A DNA stretch of 64,000 bases from Stramonita haemastoma (taxonomy: Eukaryota > Mollusca > Gastropoda > Neogastropoda > Muricidae): NCBI GenBank assembly GCA_030674155.1, contig CM060320.1, positions 11,983,637 through 12,047,636 of the forward strand, given 5' to 3'. Each line of letters opens with the position of its first letter. Positions within the stretch are counted from its first letter, which is position 1. The translations under genes and the position numbers were made by a program. The notes under the pieces are model-generated. The model made no database searches. It had not been told where the DNA came from and saw nothing but the letters and a program-made list of their open reading frames with translations. Positions 1-35,338 of the stretch are shown one piece after another.

Positions 1-68
1 GAGATTGCCTCAGCCAGGACAAGCTCTAAACATAACAACCTGCATTCTCCTTTACAGAAGAAAAATAC

Positions 69-300
69 TTTTATTTGTTTATCTATTTATTTATTTATTA
101 TTTATTCTTTGATATTGGGCATAATGGAAGAAACACTCATGTTTTTTACATGCAGTCTCTGTGTGTATGCAGTTTTGTAAATCTTGTCATTTGTTCCCAC
201 AGGCACACAATGGCCTAATGAAAATCAGAATGGGTTTTAACATATGTGCAAGATGTTCTGCATTCATTCGCACACTAGGCCTCAGTTTATTCTTTGAAGT
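69..300 (-). mobile_element. SINE family A, truncated copy
   Basis: Retains tail and body (cataatggaagaaacactca to gcacactaggcctcagttta); the tRNA-like head is missing. Confidence 0.6.
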
Positions 301-689
301 AGGAGTTTGGCTGCCTACAGCACAAAGTAGTTGAAGAATCACCTTGCAAATGTCCATCCAGTGTACACTGTTGTGATGCCTGACATGGGCAAGTGAAGGC
401 AGAGAGAGAGAGAGCATGTTCTGGGAGACTGTCCAGGTGTGAAGTTGGGGAATAGACAGCAACAATTACTGCTTGAAAGAAAGAACTCAGTGCACTTCTC
501 CAAAGACTCCTCAAGGAGCTAGGGGAGAAGTTAGATCAAGTCATCCACAAGCCTACCTAGGTTCTGTTAGCTCAGAATGAAACAGTGCCCGAGGAAGAGG
601 ATGGACGTCTTGTTTTCTTTGGCTGATGAGAGCAGATTGGAAATAGAACACACTAAAAACTCAGCATTTTTGTTCCTAGATAGATGGCT

Positions 690-770
690 TGATGATTAAA
701 GGAAACGCATTCCTTTTTCAGTGTACCATCTGGATATAACAATTTGATGTGATCTTGACTTGCATGGAAA
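690..770 (+). mobile_element. Degenerate LINE 3' end fragment
   Basis: Shares cagtgtaccatctggatata and a tttgatgtgatcttgac tail with the copies at 9715 and 55660. Divergent. Confidence 0.35.
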
Positions 771-1764
771 AATTCTGCACTAGAAATCTCCCCTTTTCTT
801 GCACACTTTTTGTCTCTGTTTTTTTTTCTTACCTTTTTGTTCACTCCTCCTGGATTGTATGCTTGAGGCTCTTTTAGTATGAATAACATCTCTATCTTTT
901 TGGAATTAGTGTACTAGAAATTTCCTGTTTTCTGTTACTCTCTTTGTTTCTGTCTTTTTCTTTATCTTCTGTCCCTTCTCTCTAATGTCTTGCCAGTCCA
1001 TTCTCCAGCCTTTTTTCAAGCAAGTATCACATTTTTTTCTGACACAGTATGTGACATTATGTCTGTAGTGTTCCATTCTGTTAACCAGACAGTGACATTG
1101 TAAACACTGGGATGGGCACAGGCTGTCAGTTCTGCAGTGTTGTTTGTCCCTATGGCATTGCATGTGTATTTTCCATTACCTTGAAGTGTTCATCTTTTTG
1201 GTACTCTTTTTGTGGTAATCAGGGGATGGTGAATTAAAGCGGAATAGCTTGCACCCTCAGAACAGCCAGGTTTTATTTGCCTTCAGGAATAGAATACAGC
1301 AATCTTCTATTTAATGCAATTCTTTTTTTGTGGTTGACAGAGTTGGATGTTTTAGGTGATTAGTATGTGTTGAGTTTTGAATGTGAAGAGAATGTTTAAA
1401 TGAGGTTTGAAATTGAACAGGGGTGCCAGCCCTGAAATGCGCCTGTCACAGTCAGTAGAGCTATTAAACGAGTTGAAATGAAATGAGTAAACTGAAAGTG
1501 TGAGGGGAAAAAGGAGCACATTTTCTTTGTGATTCTACATTTAAGGGCAGTGCACAAACAGAGCTGGTGATTAAAGTCCAACTATGCAATCTGGTTGTCA
1601 GTCATGGGAGTATTCTCAATTTCGTTTCTGCCTTGTCTGATTTTTGGTAGTTGTTTTCAAGAGGCGTATCTTTGCATGGATGCGTGTATACTCTACTTTG
1701 TGTCCACTACATTACTGATATCACTGAGAGTGATGACATGTTAAAGTGAAGACCTGCATTGATG

Positions 1765-2085
1765 GATGCTTTCAGTGAGTGGTTAATCTTGAGCTTGTGA
1801 CTTCCATCCCATGGGTCCATGAAGTCATGGGTTCGAATCTCAGCTGCAGAGTCTGGTAAATAAAGGATTATAGGGATTTTTGCAATCTTTTGAGCTCAAC
1901 GTAAAGCACAGACCTGCCAGTGCCTTCATTCCTTCAATATACGCATACAAAAGATTAAATATATGCTTTAAAGACACAAAACTCAAGTCAGCATTAAGAG
2001 GGTTAGGAAAACATTAAAATACCCAGCATGCACTCTGCACCTGAAGAGGAATGGGCTCTGCCATGTTCACCTTGCCCAAGAGACA
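1765..2085 (+). mobile_element. SINE family C (tRNA-derived)
   Basis: B-box-like catgggttcgaatctcagct at 1828-1847. The body (tatacgcatacaaaagatta, then gtcagcattaagagggttag) is shared with copies at 4015, 14625 and 39395. Confidence 0.6.
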
Positions 2086-2249
2086 CGGCCTGTAACATTA
2101 TTTTTCAAAGGCTGTCTGATCGTGTTACATCACCATCCAATTTCAGTTTCGTGTTTTCACCAGCCATTAAACATTTTTGAGGAAGTAGTGGTGGGGAAAA
2201 CAAGTGCAGGTAACCACTTACAATCCATTAAACATTGATATGAAGTAGA

Positions 2250-2555
2250 GGGGGCGGGAAAGCTAAGTGGTCAGAGCATTCGCTTTCCTCAAGTCAGAGT
2301 TAAGCCGCATTGTTACTGTTGGATGGGTGACCATTTGCGTGCCTTGGCTTCAACACAGTCCCCCCAGTTCACCCAGCTGTCAATGGGTACCTGCCCTCTT
2401 TAGGGCCAGGGAAGGTTAAGTAGTGAGGGAGAGGAGATGGGCACCGCCCTTAATATGCTGGGTCCCCAAAAAGCTGAGGTCTCTGATACCTTGCTCCCCT
2501 ATGACCACATAGGTTATGGGACACCTTTACCTTTTTTACCTTACCTTTATGAAGT
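2250..2555 (+). mobile_element. SINE family B copy
   Basis: Head gaaagctaagtggtcagagc, 5S-like gttaagccgcattg and gttggatgggtgaccatttg, full body to gggacacctttacc. Full length. Confidence 0.7.
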
Positions 2556-3011
2556 AGAGGATCTCTAGCTTGCATATTTCATCCTCTGCTAAAGGGAAGT
2601 ATGGCTTTGAAAGGTCTGCACTAAAGTTGCTCTGGAAGATTTCAAAGATTTTATTCATAATTTATCAGGTGCTGTCAATTCATACAGGCTGTAACCTTTG
2701 ACTTTGGGATTGTTAGGATTGAAAGGCTGTGTTCTTGTTACTTGTTTGGCTGAGTGCCTGTCCATCTGCATGCATGCACATACATGTACACATGTACATG
2801 TATGTATGCACACATGCATGCATGCATACTCAGAAACACATGTACACACACATGCTTGCACATGCATGCATGCACACATGTCACATCAGTCTTCCCTCTT
2901 CCATGTCCTTTCTTTCATACCTGATATCACTATCAATGAAGAGACATTAAACAGAAGTACAGACACACACTCTCCCTCTTTCTCTCATACAGCCGCACAT
3001 ACATCTTTATG

Positions 3012-3192
3012 TTCATAGAAAACAGTTTGCCATCAGAAGTATTATCACATAAGTTCATAGAAACAGTGCCATAGAGTATTATCACATAAAGTTCATAGAA
3101 ACAGGCCTAAGAATATTATCACATAAAGTTCATAGAAACATGCTAAGAATATTACCACATAAAGTTCATAGAAACAGGGCTAAAGAGTATCA
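3012..3192. repeat. About 38-bp tandem repeat, four to five units
   Basis: Unit ttcatagaaacagtgccata, gagtattatcacataaag, with small differences between units. Confidence 0.8.
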
Positions 3193-3219
3193 TTACCAGT
3201 GCATTACAGAACCAGTCCC

Positions 3220-3272
3220 AGTACCCCCCCCCCCCCCCACCCCACCACACACACACACACACGCATACACAC

Positions 3273-3335
<63 letters not shown>

Positions 3336-3341
3336 CCCAGT
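3220..3341. repeat. C-run and (CA)n microsatellite
   Basis: C13-15 at 3224-3238 followed by (CA)n with several interruptions. Confidence 0.9.
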
Positions 3342-3702
3342 GATCAAAAGAGATGTGGGGTGAACACAGTGCTGTAATATTTATAGTGCACTGCACAAGC
3401 AGCCTGGAGAATTAAGTTCTGTTTTCCCTGCATTTGCTGCTATCTTTCCTCTTCTTTTCCCTCATATCTGCCTGTTTGCCTTGTTCCCCTCCCCTACAAT
3501 CAATAGCACAACTTTACTAACTTGAAGGCTTTTGGGGGCTGTAGGGTTTGTAGAGATCTCATTGTAGAGATGTTAATCAGGTTAATGTTAATAATGATCA
3601 TTCCAATTTTTTTTTGGTGGTGTTTTGGTTAATATTGGCCAATTTTTAAATCCCAGGAATGATGAGTTAAAAAAAATCTTTTGGTTGTTGTTGCATGGGG
3701 TT

Positions 3703-3995
3703 GGGATAGCTCTGCAGTCAGAGCACTTGCTTCCCCCAGCCAAGGTTAAGCAGCATCGAGCTAGTTACCAAGTGGATGGGTGACCATTTGCACGCCTTAG
3801 CTTCAGTATAGTCCCCCAATTCACCCAGCTGTAAATAGGTACTGCCCTCTTTAGGGTCAGGGAAGGTAAAGCAGCGAGGGAGAGGAGATGGGCGCCACCC
3901 TCAACATGCTGGCCCCTAAGAAGCTGAGGTCTTTGATGCCTTGCTCCCCTACGACCACATAGATTATGGGACACCTTTACTTTTTTATCTTTGGT
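3703..3995 (+). mobile_element. SINE family B, tRNA-like plus 5S-like head
   Basis: About 290 bp. The first ~30 bases (gggatagctctgcagtcagagcac) resemble a tRNA A-box region. 3745-3790 (aaggttaagcagcatcgagc, then gtggatgggtgaccatttg) matches the internal control region of 5S rRNA (AAGCTAAGCAGGGTCGGGC, TTGGATGGGAGACC). A conserved body follows, with cagggaaggtaaagcagcga and ggttatgggacacctttac, and a pyrimidine-rich end. Confidence 0.72.
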
Positions 3996-4014
3996 TTATA
4001 CAGCTTTGCTTGAT

Positions 4015-4285
4015 GGACACTATAGTGAGAGTGGTTAAAACCATTTGACTTCAATTCCTTAGTTCCATGAAGTTATGGGTTTGAATCTCAGCAGCATCTG
4101 GTGAATCAAGGGTGGGGATCTTTATGATCTCCCGGTACCCGGTGTGTTTCATGAATATACACATGCAGAAGATCAAATATACAGATCCTGTAACTTATGT
4201 CAGTGTTTGGTGGGTTATGGAAATGTGAATATACTCAGCATACATGCCTGAAGTGGGAATGTAGCTACTTTCATTGTGGACTAAA
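4015..4285 (+). mobile_element. SINE family C copy
   Basis: tatgggtttgaatctcagca, gtgaatcaagggtgggga, cacatgcagaagatcaaata, ttggtgggttatggaaatgt. Confidence 0.6.
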
Positions 4286-4520
4286 ATGATTGAAGTGATG
4301 GCAGTTAGGTGGCTGAGGCCTGGAGAAGAATGGTCTTTGTCAGGTTCTGCAAGCTGAAAATAGGTATCATAGGGAAAAAATGGGTGTGCCATGCTCTTGT
4401 GGTGATTTGCTCTCCCCGGGAGAACAGCCAGGAATTTACTGAAGAGCCATCTACTATGGTTGAAAGTGGTGTCAATACACTAGACTGCACGACATGGAAT
4501 GACACAGTACAACTGACATA

Positions 4521-4835
4521 ACACTGCACTGCACTGCACTGCACTGCACTGCACTGACACATGCACTGCACTACACTGCACTGCTTTGCTTTACATTACG
4601 CTACGCTACGCTACGCTACGCTACGCTACCTACACTACACTACACTACTACACTGTACTGCACACACACTACACTACACCGCACCGCACCACACCACACC
4701 ACACCACACCACACCACACCACACCCACCACACCATAACCCACCACACCACAACCCACCACACCACACCACACCATTCATAATACTACATGGTGCTGTTC
4801 TGTACCACACCACACATCGTACCAGACCAGACCAC
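4521..4835. repeat. Pentanucleotide ladder
   Basis: (ACTGC)n at 4521-4555, (CTACG)n at 4597-4628, (CTACA)n at 4629-4645, then (CACAC)n/(CACCA)n to about 4790: successive related five-base units. Confidence 0.85.
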
Positions 4836-5948
4836 ACTACAGTACAATAAACAACACTGCTCTACACCCAACTTTCAAATGAATGCTAAAAACAAACACA
4901 CAGTATGAATCATTCAGATTTCGTGTTTGTGTAAAGTCCATGTGAGAGAGGTGATGTTGAAGGGTAAGAAGCAGCCCACAGAGGATAGATAGACAGATAG
5001 CATGTTTCATTGATGAACTCTGGGCCCTCGGCCATTGGACCTATAGATACATTTGTTTGTTGACGTAGCAAGCCAAGTGCTAAGGCCCATATTAAAGTGT
5101 TGTTCTGTGAATTGTTATAGGGATTGTTCTGTGGGGATTGAGACATATGCCTGGTTTTGTAGAACGTACACATGGCAGGCTAAAGGTTAAAAGAGAAGAA
5201 AGATATTGTCGAGCTGGAATATGGTTGCCTACATGGCATGGCATTTAAAACATGGAATCTTCACATTCAGTGTGTACTCATGTTTTTTGTTTGTTGGTTA
5301 TTGTTGTTGTTGTTGTTTTTTAGGGGGGGGGGGGGGGGGCGTTAAACACAATTTAAAATGCTGATTCTTACTGAGGAGTGGTGAGTGGGGTAGAGTTCAC
5401 GTTCTGGGCAATCCCTGGAGTAATTGTCCGTGGAACACTGGACAACAACAGCTACAACATTGATGGGCTCTTACCCTGACCGGGATTGTATGATCAGCCA
5501 AGCAGACGACACTGACAGACTCTGTGCATTAGCGATTGGGTGAGGACACTTCACCGTGAAAATTTAGATCTCTGATGGCTGCCTGTAGGGCGGAACAGCA
5601 CTTACAGTTCTTTGAGGGTAAATCAGCGGAGCTAGGCTGTGGCATAAACACCACGATTGGATCTTGAAATTAGAAGCAGCGTAAACAGAATATAGAATAT
5701 GTGTAGTTGAAAAGAAAATTGGCGGTGGTTTTAAAATCTGAGAAACTAAAATAAAGGTGGGCATCAGGCAAAATCGTAAAATTGATGATGCATAGATCAG
5801 AAACATTCACGATGTTTAACTTGTCTACATTTGTTGTTTTTGTTTTTGCTGTTATTTGCTCAGAAATGGATCCAACAGACAGTGTGCTGACAGAATATCA
5901 TCTGTTGATTGTATGTTGTGGTGCTGCGTGTGTGTGTGTGTGTTGCAG

Positions 5949-28632
<22,684 letters not shown>

Positions 28633-30569
28633 CATACAGACAGGGCCTAAGCTCTGTTTTTCAAACTCTGATTTCTCCGTCCATGTGTGCGCACGTTTCG
28701 GAAGTTGAAGTGGTGAGCTCAGGAAGAGAGGATGGTGTCTGACCAGCATGGGTAGATTTCACATGTGTCAGTCTGGGCGCTGAAGTCATTCCTGTGCAGT
28801 GACTCTCTAAAAACAATCAGCTTGATCCATTTCGCTCACCAGAATAGCACGCAAGTGTGTCATGCGCTGCCTTTCTTTTTTTAAGATTTCATGCTGGTTG
28901 TTGGACCAAAGTTTTGCATAAAGTATATATACAGAGTACAGCTATCCAGATGCCTATGCTTGAGAAGTGCCAATAATATACAAGACGGCTGCATTTGTTG
29001 TGAAACGGAATCTGTGGGAGGAGTGAAAGCAGCAATGTGGTGCAGCGGTGGGGAAATTTGGAGAGAGTTTCGGCGCAGTGAGAGATTGAGTAGAATGAGA
29101 TATTTGGTGCCTGTGTGAATGGAGAAAGGAGGGAGAGTGTGTGTTGAAGGAACAAGAGGAACAGACAGTCAGGGGGAAGCCAACCAGGTGAGCAGATTAT
29201 CTCTATCATTTCCGTCCAGATCCAGATTTTGTTTTTAAGACGCTGTTATATGTTGGATCAAATGTGTATTGTGACTGGTTTTTATGTCACATGCACATGA
29301 CTTTTCTATAACAAGATGTGATATAAGTATGGTCTTGATATATTGAATATATTGTTTGTTGTTTTTATCCCTCACTCCACCAACAGTGCACTCAAATGAC
29401 AAACTAGCTGACCACTGATGTTGTGTTATGTGATGAAATCAGGGCCTGTTATTCATGTGTGCATTGCTCTCATTTTAGGCAGGTAGTGGGCACAGTGGCT
29501 GTGTGCTTGATTCTTGACCCATGTGCTTAATGATGTTTGCCAAACAGCAAAGAATGGACCACCTGGACTTGGCAATGCTGCTGCAAAAAGCTGGAGTCAG
29601 ACCAGCCTGGAGAAAACTGTCAGTCAGTGCACCCCTCATGTGCTCTCCCCCCCCCCCTCACCAATAACCATCTAGGTCAAGGAAAAGATGAGGATAACCC
29701 CTGTACCATCATTGGTTATGAAATGAAAAAAAAACCCCACCCAGGTTGCATTTTGAAGTCAATAGGTGTAGATTTCTTGTCTGATCTATCAAAGTGGCTA
29801 TTGTCAGAATATCCAGTGCCAACAAGTCACTGGTGGTGAAGGGTTAAAGAGAAGGAAAATGTGATTAACTCACTCCATCCAGTAATTTTTCTCCCTTGCT
29901 TTTTACCACATTCTGCCTATTTGTAAGGCTCAGTAAAATAAATAATTTAAAAACACCCACAAAAGGGTTACTTCAAATTATTTAACCTGAAAACAAGTTG
30001 TTAGGAGCGGATAACACTTGACTTATTTAATGACAAAATAAGGAGCATCTTTCCATCATGGTTTAGTTTGTGGAAATGCACAGAAATTAACAATAATTAC
30101 TATGGCGAGGTTGAGCTGTAGTGTGGGTGAAGTCACAAGCACACCGATCAACACACAGAGAATTCTGTGTGGATTGACTGCTTTGGGATGATGAACAAGC
30201 CGGTGTAGCTATTACCAGCATGTAATGTCAATATGGTGTCTTGCCTTGATACCCATCCTTGATTATCCTTGATATAAAGAATAAATCAAATCAAATCAAA
30301 TCAAACCCACCCCCCTCCATCCCCCAAACGAAAAAATCTTGAATCTCCAGTCAGAAACATTCACACATTGAGTGAATTTTTGTTTAATTGCATCTTTTTC
30401 TTTCGAATGCACATGTAAAAGGGCATTAACAAATTTCTAAATGAATGTGATAAAAATAGCACAGGAGTTGTGGAGTGAGGCAGAACCTGAAATGATTTCT
30501 TGCTGATAGTGAAGACTGCCTCATTTTTCTTGAAATGATTGTCCGACAGGTCAGGCGTATTTTTTAATG

Positions 30570-30992
30570 TTTTTATTTTATTTTATACCACTTTATGTCA
30601 CAGCAGATTGTTCGGTGTCAAATTCGGGCTGTTCTCTCCAGGGAAAGTGCGTCGCCACAAGTGCAGCACCTACCCATTATTTTTTTTCCTTTTTTCTGTC
30701 TGCAACTGTATTTGTTTCCCTATCAGAGTGACTTCTTTCTACAGAATTTTGCCAGGGACAACCCCCTTGTTGCCATGGGTTCTTTTATGTGTGCCAAATA
30801 AAGATGTGTAATACACGGGACCTTGGTTTATTGTCTCATCCAAAAGACTTGCATCCAGACCACCACTCATGGTCTAATGGATGGAGGATAAGTTTTGGGC
30901 CCAAAGGGGATTCGAACCACCACACACTTTTACCCAGACTTTTTGCTTTCTAGGCAGGCACGTTACCTCCTAGACCACCGAATCCATGCCTC
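30570..30992 (-). mobile_element. SINE family D, long copy
   Basis: Second long copy, about 80-85% like 10300-10725 by eye; head cggtggtctaggaggtaacg and B-box-like gtggttcgaatccc. Confidence 0.68.
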
Positions 30993-31913
30993 CTTGGAAC
31001 CAACCAGCATGCACAAACTTGGAAGTATAATTTATTTTGACTGACATAAACTTCACAAAGGGCTGAGCATGTACAAACTTGGAAGTATCAATTTTTTTTG
31101 ACCAACATAAAATTCACAAAGCGCCATTTCTATTTGGTCTGATTTGATTTGTGTTCCATGGCTAATGTGGCTACCTTGCCTTACAGATTTCATCCTTTAT
31201 GGTTGTGTTTCTTACCCATAGAAAGAGACTTTTGTGCTGTGATATGAAAAGAAAGTATGTTATTGTATACTGTTCTATTTTACGGTGATGATTTTACACT
31301 GTCTTGATTGTGATAAGGTTACTTTCCAATGACTCCTATTTCAAGTCTTTCAACGTTAATGAACCCACAGCAACAAGACAGCTAAAACGGACAAAAGCGT
31401 ACAGAAAATCCATCACAGGTAACTCAGTATGACGCCAGACAGGAAAAAAAAACATGGCTGATATTGTACTGCAGCAAGGTACAGTCTTCAGTCTCTGTCC
31501 ACTGCATTCTCCTCAAAGTCCTTCAGATGAGGCTGTTCCCTCAGGTTGGGTGTTCAAACCCATCCACAGCACCCTGTGCAGACACTGGAGAACCATCACA
31601 TACATTGCACCCTGCAGAAGGTTGTATTCTGCAAAGTCAAACTTGCCCAAGACTCCTCCATCACAGGTAACTCAGTAAGACACCAGACAGGAAAAAAAAA
31701 ATATGGCTGATATTCTACTGTATGATGATTGTATATTGCCTGAGAAAAAAAATCAGGACAGTGCCCCTGTGACTCAAAAGGGTTTAGGGAGACAGTGAAA
31801 TCCTAGACACTGTGCCAATTCAGAATTGAGTTCAGTCATTCCTCTGGTAGAGTTAGGTACATTCCATTTTTTCTGCTGTGGCTGTTGATTTTGCCTGTAA
31901 TGTATGGTGGGGC

Positions 31914-32240
31914 CTTTTGTGAAAATTGTTGATGATTATATGTATCGGTGATTTGTGAAAATTGTCAGTGATTGTATGTATCAGTGATTTGTGAAAATTG
32001 TCGATGATTATATGTATTAGTGATTTGTGAAAATTGTCAATGATTGTGTGTATCAGTGATTTGTGAAAATTGTCAATGATTGTATGTATCAGTGATTTGT
32101 GAAAATTGTCAATGATTGTATGTATCAGTGATTTGTGAAAATTGTCAATGATTATATGTATTGGTGATTTGCGAAAATTGTCGATGGTTGTATGTATCAG
32201 TGATTTGTGAAAATTGTCGATGATTGTATGTATCAGTAAT
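31914..32240. repeat. 36-bp minisatellite, nine units
   Basis: Unit tttgtgaaaattgtcaatga, then ttgtatgtatcagtga. Because the period is a multiple of three, the minus strand stays open and would encode a repeated 12-residue peptide. Confidence 0.85.
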
Positions 32241-34764
32241 ACTGTGCTTGACAAGTGAGTCAGAAATGAAGTGTTGTTTATGAGTGATATTGTGATGCTT
32301 TTGGATTTTTGTTTTAACATTTTTTTGGGAGAAATTATTTCTTTCTCTATTTAACATGCTTGATTTCATAACAAGACATTTACCTTATTTTCTGTTTGAA
32401 ACAAGCACTTAGTAGAAGATGATGGATATACTATTTAAACATACAATTGTTTATCTGTGACATATATTTGATATGCATGTATTTATTTTGGGTGTTTGCA
32501 TTGGTGTCATATGATGTTATGAATTTTTTTTTAAGTGTATATATGTTTATGAAACCTGATCTACACAAAAAACAACAGGGTCATGAGTTCAAAAATTGAA
32601 AAATGTACATTGTAGTTAATTTTGTTCACGCGATTTTTTTTTTCCATGGATGGCTGCACAATGACAATTGGAATATTTTTTGTGACAGATTAGTACTCCG
32701 TCCAATTTTTGATGATTTTGAATGATCTGTTTGTAGCTGAACTGTGTTCTGTCTAGTTATGCTGTCACTTTTATCAGTTTTCTTCTGTCTTTTGTGTTCC
32801 GAGCCATGCTCTAACCATCAGCCTGGTCCCCATGACAAAGTGCTTTGTTTTCACAGTGCATCAGTTGTGTCCTTATCACACCTCTCAAAGGTCCCTATCT
32901 TGGGCCATATTTTGTCCTGTGCCTTGGCAAGCAGGGCATTGCTGAAGGATCTGTTTCAAGGTTTGAATTGCAGTGCCACATGGGTAGGTAGGTGTTGATG
33001 TGTGGTGGTTTTAGCCTACCAAAGATTTAGAATCTAGTCACTATGCATAAAACGGACACCCAACTTACAGAACTGTATTCATTTTCCGTCCACTTCTTGT
33101 TGATAATGGTATACTGTTTTGACACTGAATTGTAGTCTGTCCAGTTTTTTTTCCTCAATTTGTTAATTCCTGTCTAGTTTTTTTCAATTTGTTTGTTTTC
33201 TACTTTTGTATTTACAACCACACGCACAATTATCAACAGTCTAATCATCATGATTAAGTTCACTGGGTTCATCTGTGCATCAGTTGAGTTTCACTAGTTT
33301 TCTTGGGAGGTCCACATGTTTGGGGTTGTAATGGCCCAGCAAACAGCACGCAGAACTTTGAAACATAGGGATCCATTTCTCACAAGAACAACAAAGTTTT
33401 TATCTTTACAAGACTAATATTGCTGTGTGATTTTGAAAGCCCCGTATGTTGCAAGATCTGTTCTGGCTTCCAGTTCAGCTGCTAATATGACATTATCAAC
33501 ATTAGAGGAAACTTGCAGAGCCTTCATCTAGAAGTAGTCCAAAGCAGTGAATTACCAGGAGCTGTAGATGTATCAGTGGTCTGTTTTCAGCTTCCCCTTA
33601 AGAGTCATGGGACATTCTTTAGACACGGTCTCATACTGATTCCCAGGTGTGAGGAGTGACAGTGCATACTGTGGGTGACCCCCAGTGTTAAACTGGGGAA
33701 TGCCAAACAGCATATACACTGTACATGGCAGTAGCTGTGTTTGATACAGACTTTGCTTCTCTATTGGTAAATTTCCAATTTAGGTCCCCTTCTTCTTTTT
33801 ATGCATTTGCACCCTCAAACAGTGTTATTGTCTATTGTGGCCAGTAGGTGAAGTCTAGCTGGGGTCACTGACAAGCTCTGCTGCTATAAGCATCAACTTT
33901 GTATGTTGTTCATGAGGGTTCCTGACGGCAACTGGTATTCTAATGCCTCATTTATGGGCTTCTGAAAAAGATGTTTCACTGCACTCAGAAATTCTCCACC
34001 AGTCATCTTTCTTTTTTTCTTTTAAGATAAACAAAACATTTTTAACAAATTTGCAGTCATTTAGTTTTATTTGAAAATCCTCCGTTTTTTTGGTTTTTTG
34101 TGTTGTGGACAAATTTGTCCTAGCTATCAGATTAAGTTATATACAAGTGTTAATCAATGGCTGTGATATAATATGTGTTTGTGTGTGTATGAATGATGGT
34201 CACATGCTGTCACTAGTGCTGCCACACTGTGAGTAACTGATGTTCTCTTTGCACTTAGAATGGTAACACTAATGCCCTAGCCTGTCACTGTCTATGATTC
34301 AACAATAATAACACCTATCACTGCTACCTTCGTTAGAGAATATCATGTCTTTTAACACTTAGAATGGCTTTACTGGGTAGGATGTGTAATGCCTGGTTTT
34401 CCCCTGTGCTTGTAACTCTGCAGGAGGTCTGCCTGCTGGCTTCAGCTGACATATTCCATCTTCAGGGCAGCTCAATTGATTTAGAAGTTCATAAGAAATA
34501 ATTTAGATTTGCTTTTTAAAAAAAGATGAAAAAAAATAGGCAGGACAATCAGCTTGGTAGAAAGGTATGAAAGAAGGCGGGACATGAAGGGAGTGATAGA
34601 AAAGGGGAAATTTCTAGCTGTTTATACTGAAAGAGCCCTGGCATCCCAACAGGGGGACTGGTTATGAACAGTGAGTATGCCCATGTGTTTATATTTGATC
34701 TCTTAACTCCTTGAGGAGTCACTGGGCACTTCACACACAGAATTTTTCAGGCCCTGTATGCGGG

Positions 34765-34768
34765 ATAT

Positions 34769-34799
<31 letters not shown>

Positions 34800-35003
34800 T
34801 CTATTCTTTTATATCAGAATAATGGAATAAGCACTCATGCTTTTTTTTTTTAATTCAGTGCCCATTTTTAAGCAGTTTTGTCAATTTTGTCATCTGTTTC
34901 CACCGGCACACTATAGCCTACTCTTTCGAAAAGCAGACAAGGATTTAACATATGCACAAGATGTTCTGCGTGCATCCACACACACGGCCTCAGTTCTGTG
35001 ACA
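34765..35003 (-). mobile_element. SINE family A, partial copy
   Basis: A (ATTT)n tail of nine units, then atcagaataatggaataagc to ccacacacacggcctcagtt. Confidence 0.65.
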
Positions 35004-35062
35004 TGAATAACAGCGTTTTTAACATGCATATAGTTTGTTTTTTATTCTTCTTCAGCAGGCAT

Positions 35063-35338
35063 ATGCCTAAATTCACAAACTCGTCAAAGGGAATTATGGC
35101 AGTGGCAGGTCTGCACACTTTGATCCGGAAAATTGAAAATAAAATCCCTATCCTTGAATTACGGATGCTGCAAACTGATGAATTGAAGGACCCAAGGGAT
35201 GACAGACAAAAGCTCATCTATTCAGCTGTAGCATCTGTATATATAACACCTCCATATATATTTGCCTTGGGAGGAGTAAATGGCCCTCTTTTTTCTTTCT
35301 TTTTCCTTTTTTTTTTAAGCTGTGCCTGTCTTAGCTAA
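35063..35338 (+). CDS. Unrecognised ORF, possibly spurious
   Basis: ATG at 35063 opens 91 codons: MPKFTNSSKGIMAVAGLHTL, IRKIENKIPILELRMLQTDE, then DDRQKLIYSAVASVYIT and PPYIFALGGVNG, ending in a phenylalanine-rich run coded by T-rich sequence. The first ~70 residues look like ordinary protein composition, not simple repeat. No family recognised. An acceptor-like ttcttcttcag lies just upstream. It could be an exon of an unknown gene, a retro-copy piece, or chance. Confidence 0.25.
   Translation: MPKFTNSSKGIMAVAGLHTLIRKIENKIPILELRMLQTDELKDPRDDRQKLIYSAVASVYITPPYIFALGGVNGPLFSFFFLFFLSCACLS

Larger units (their letters stand above)
1..5948. other. Repeat-rich sequence upstream of the first visible TOGARAM1 exon
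   Basis: No exon found. The TOGARAM1 frame enters at 5949 from an upstream exon, so at least the right end is intron. It holds SINE copies (see entries), a (CA)n tract, a pentanucleotide ladder, a 38-bp tandem repeat at 3015-3190 and a G-run at 5322-5339. Confidence 0.6.

Noticed and set aside
3745..3790. 5S rRNA gene
   Set aside because: Only the internal control region is similar; the rest is SINE body and the segment recurs in many copies.
29537..29690. Open frame AKQQRMDHLDLAMLLQKAG after an acceptor-like caaacag
   Set aside because: Follows the TOGARAM1 stop by 900 bases, ends in a C-run, no family recognised and no partner exon; probably UTR or repeat.
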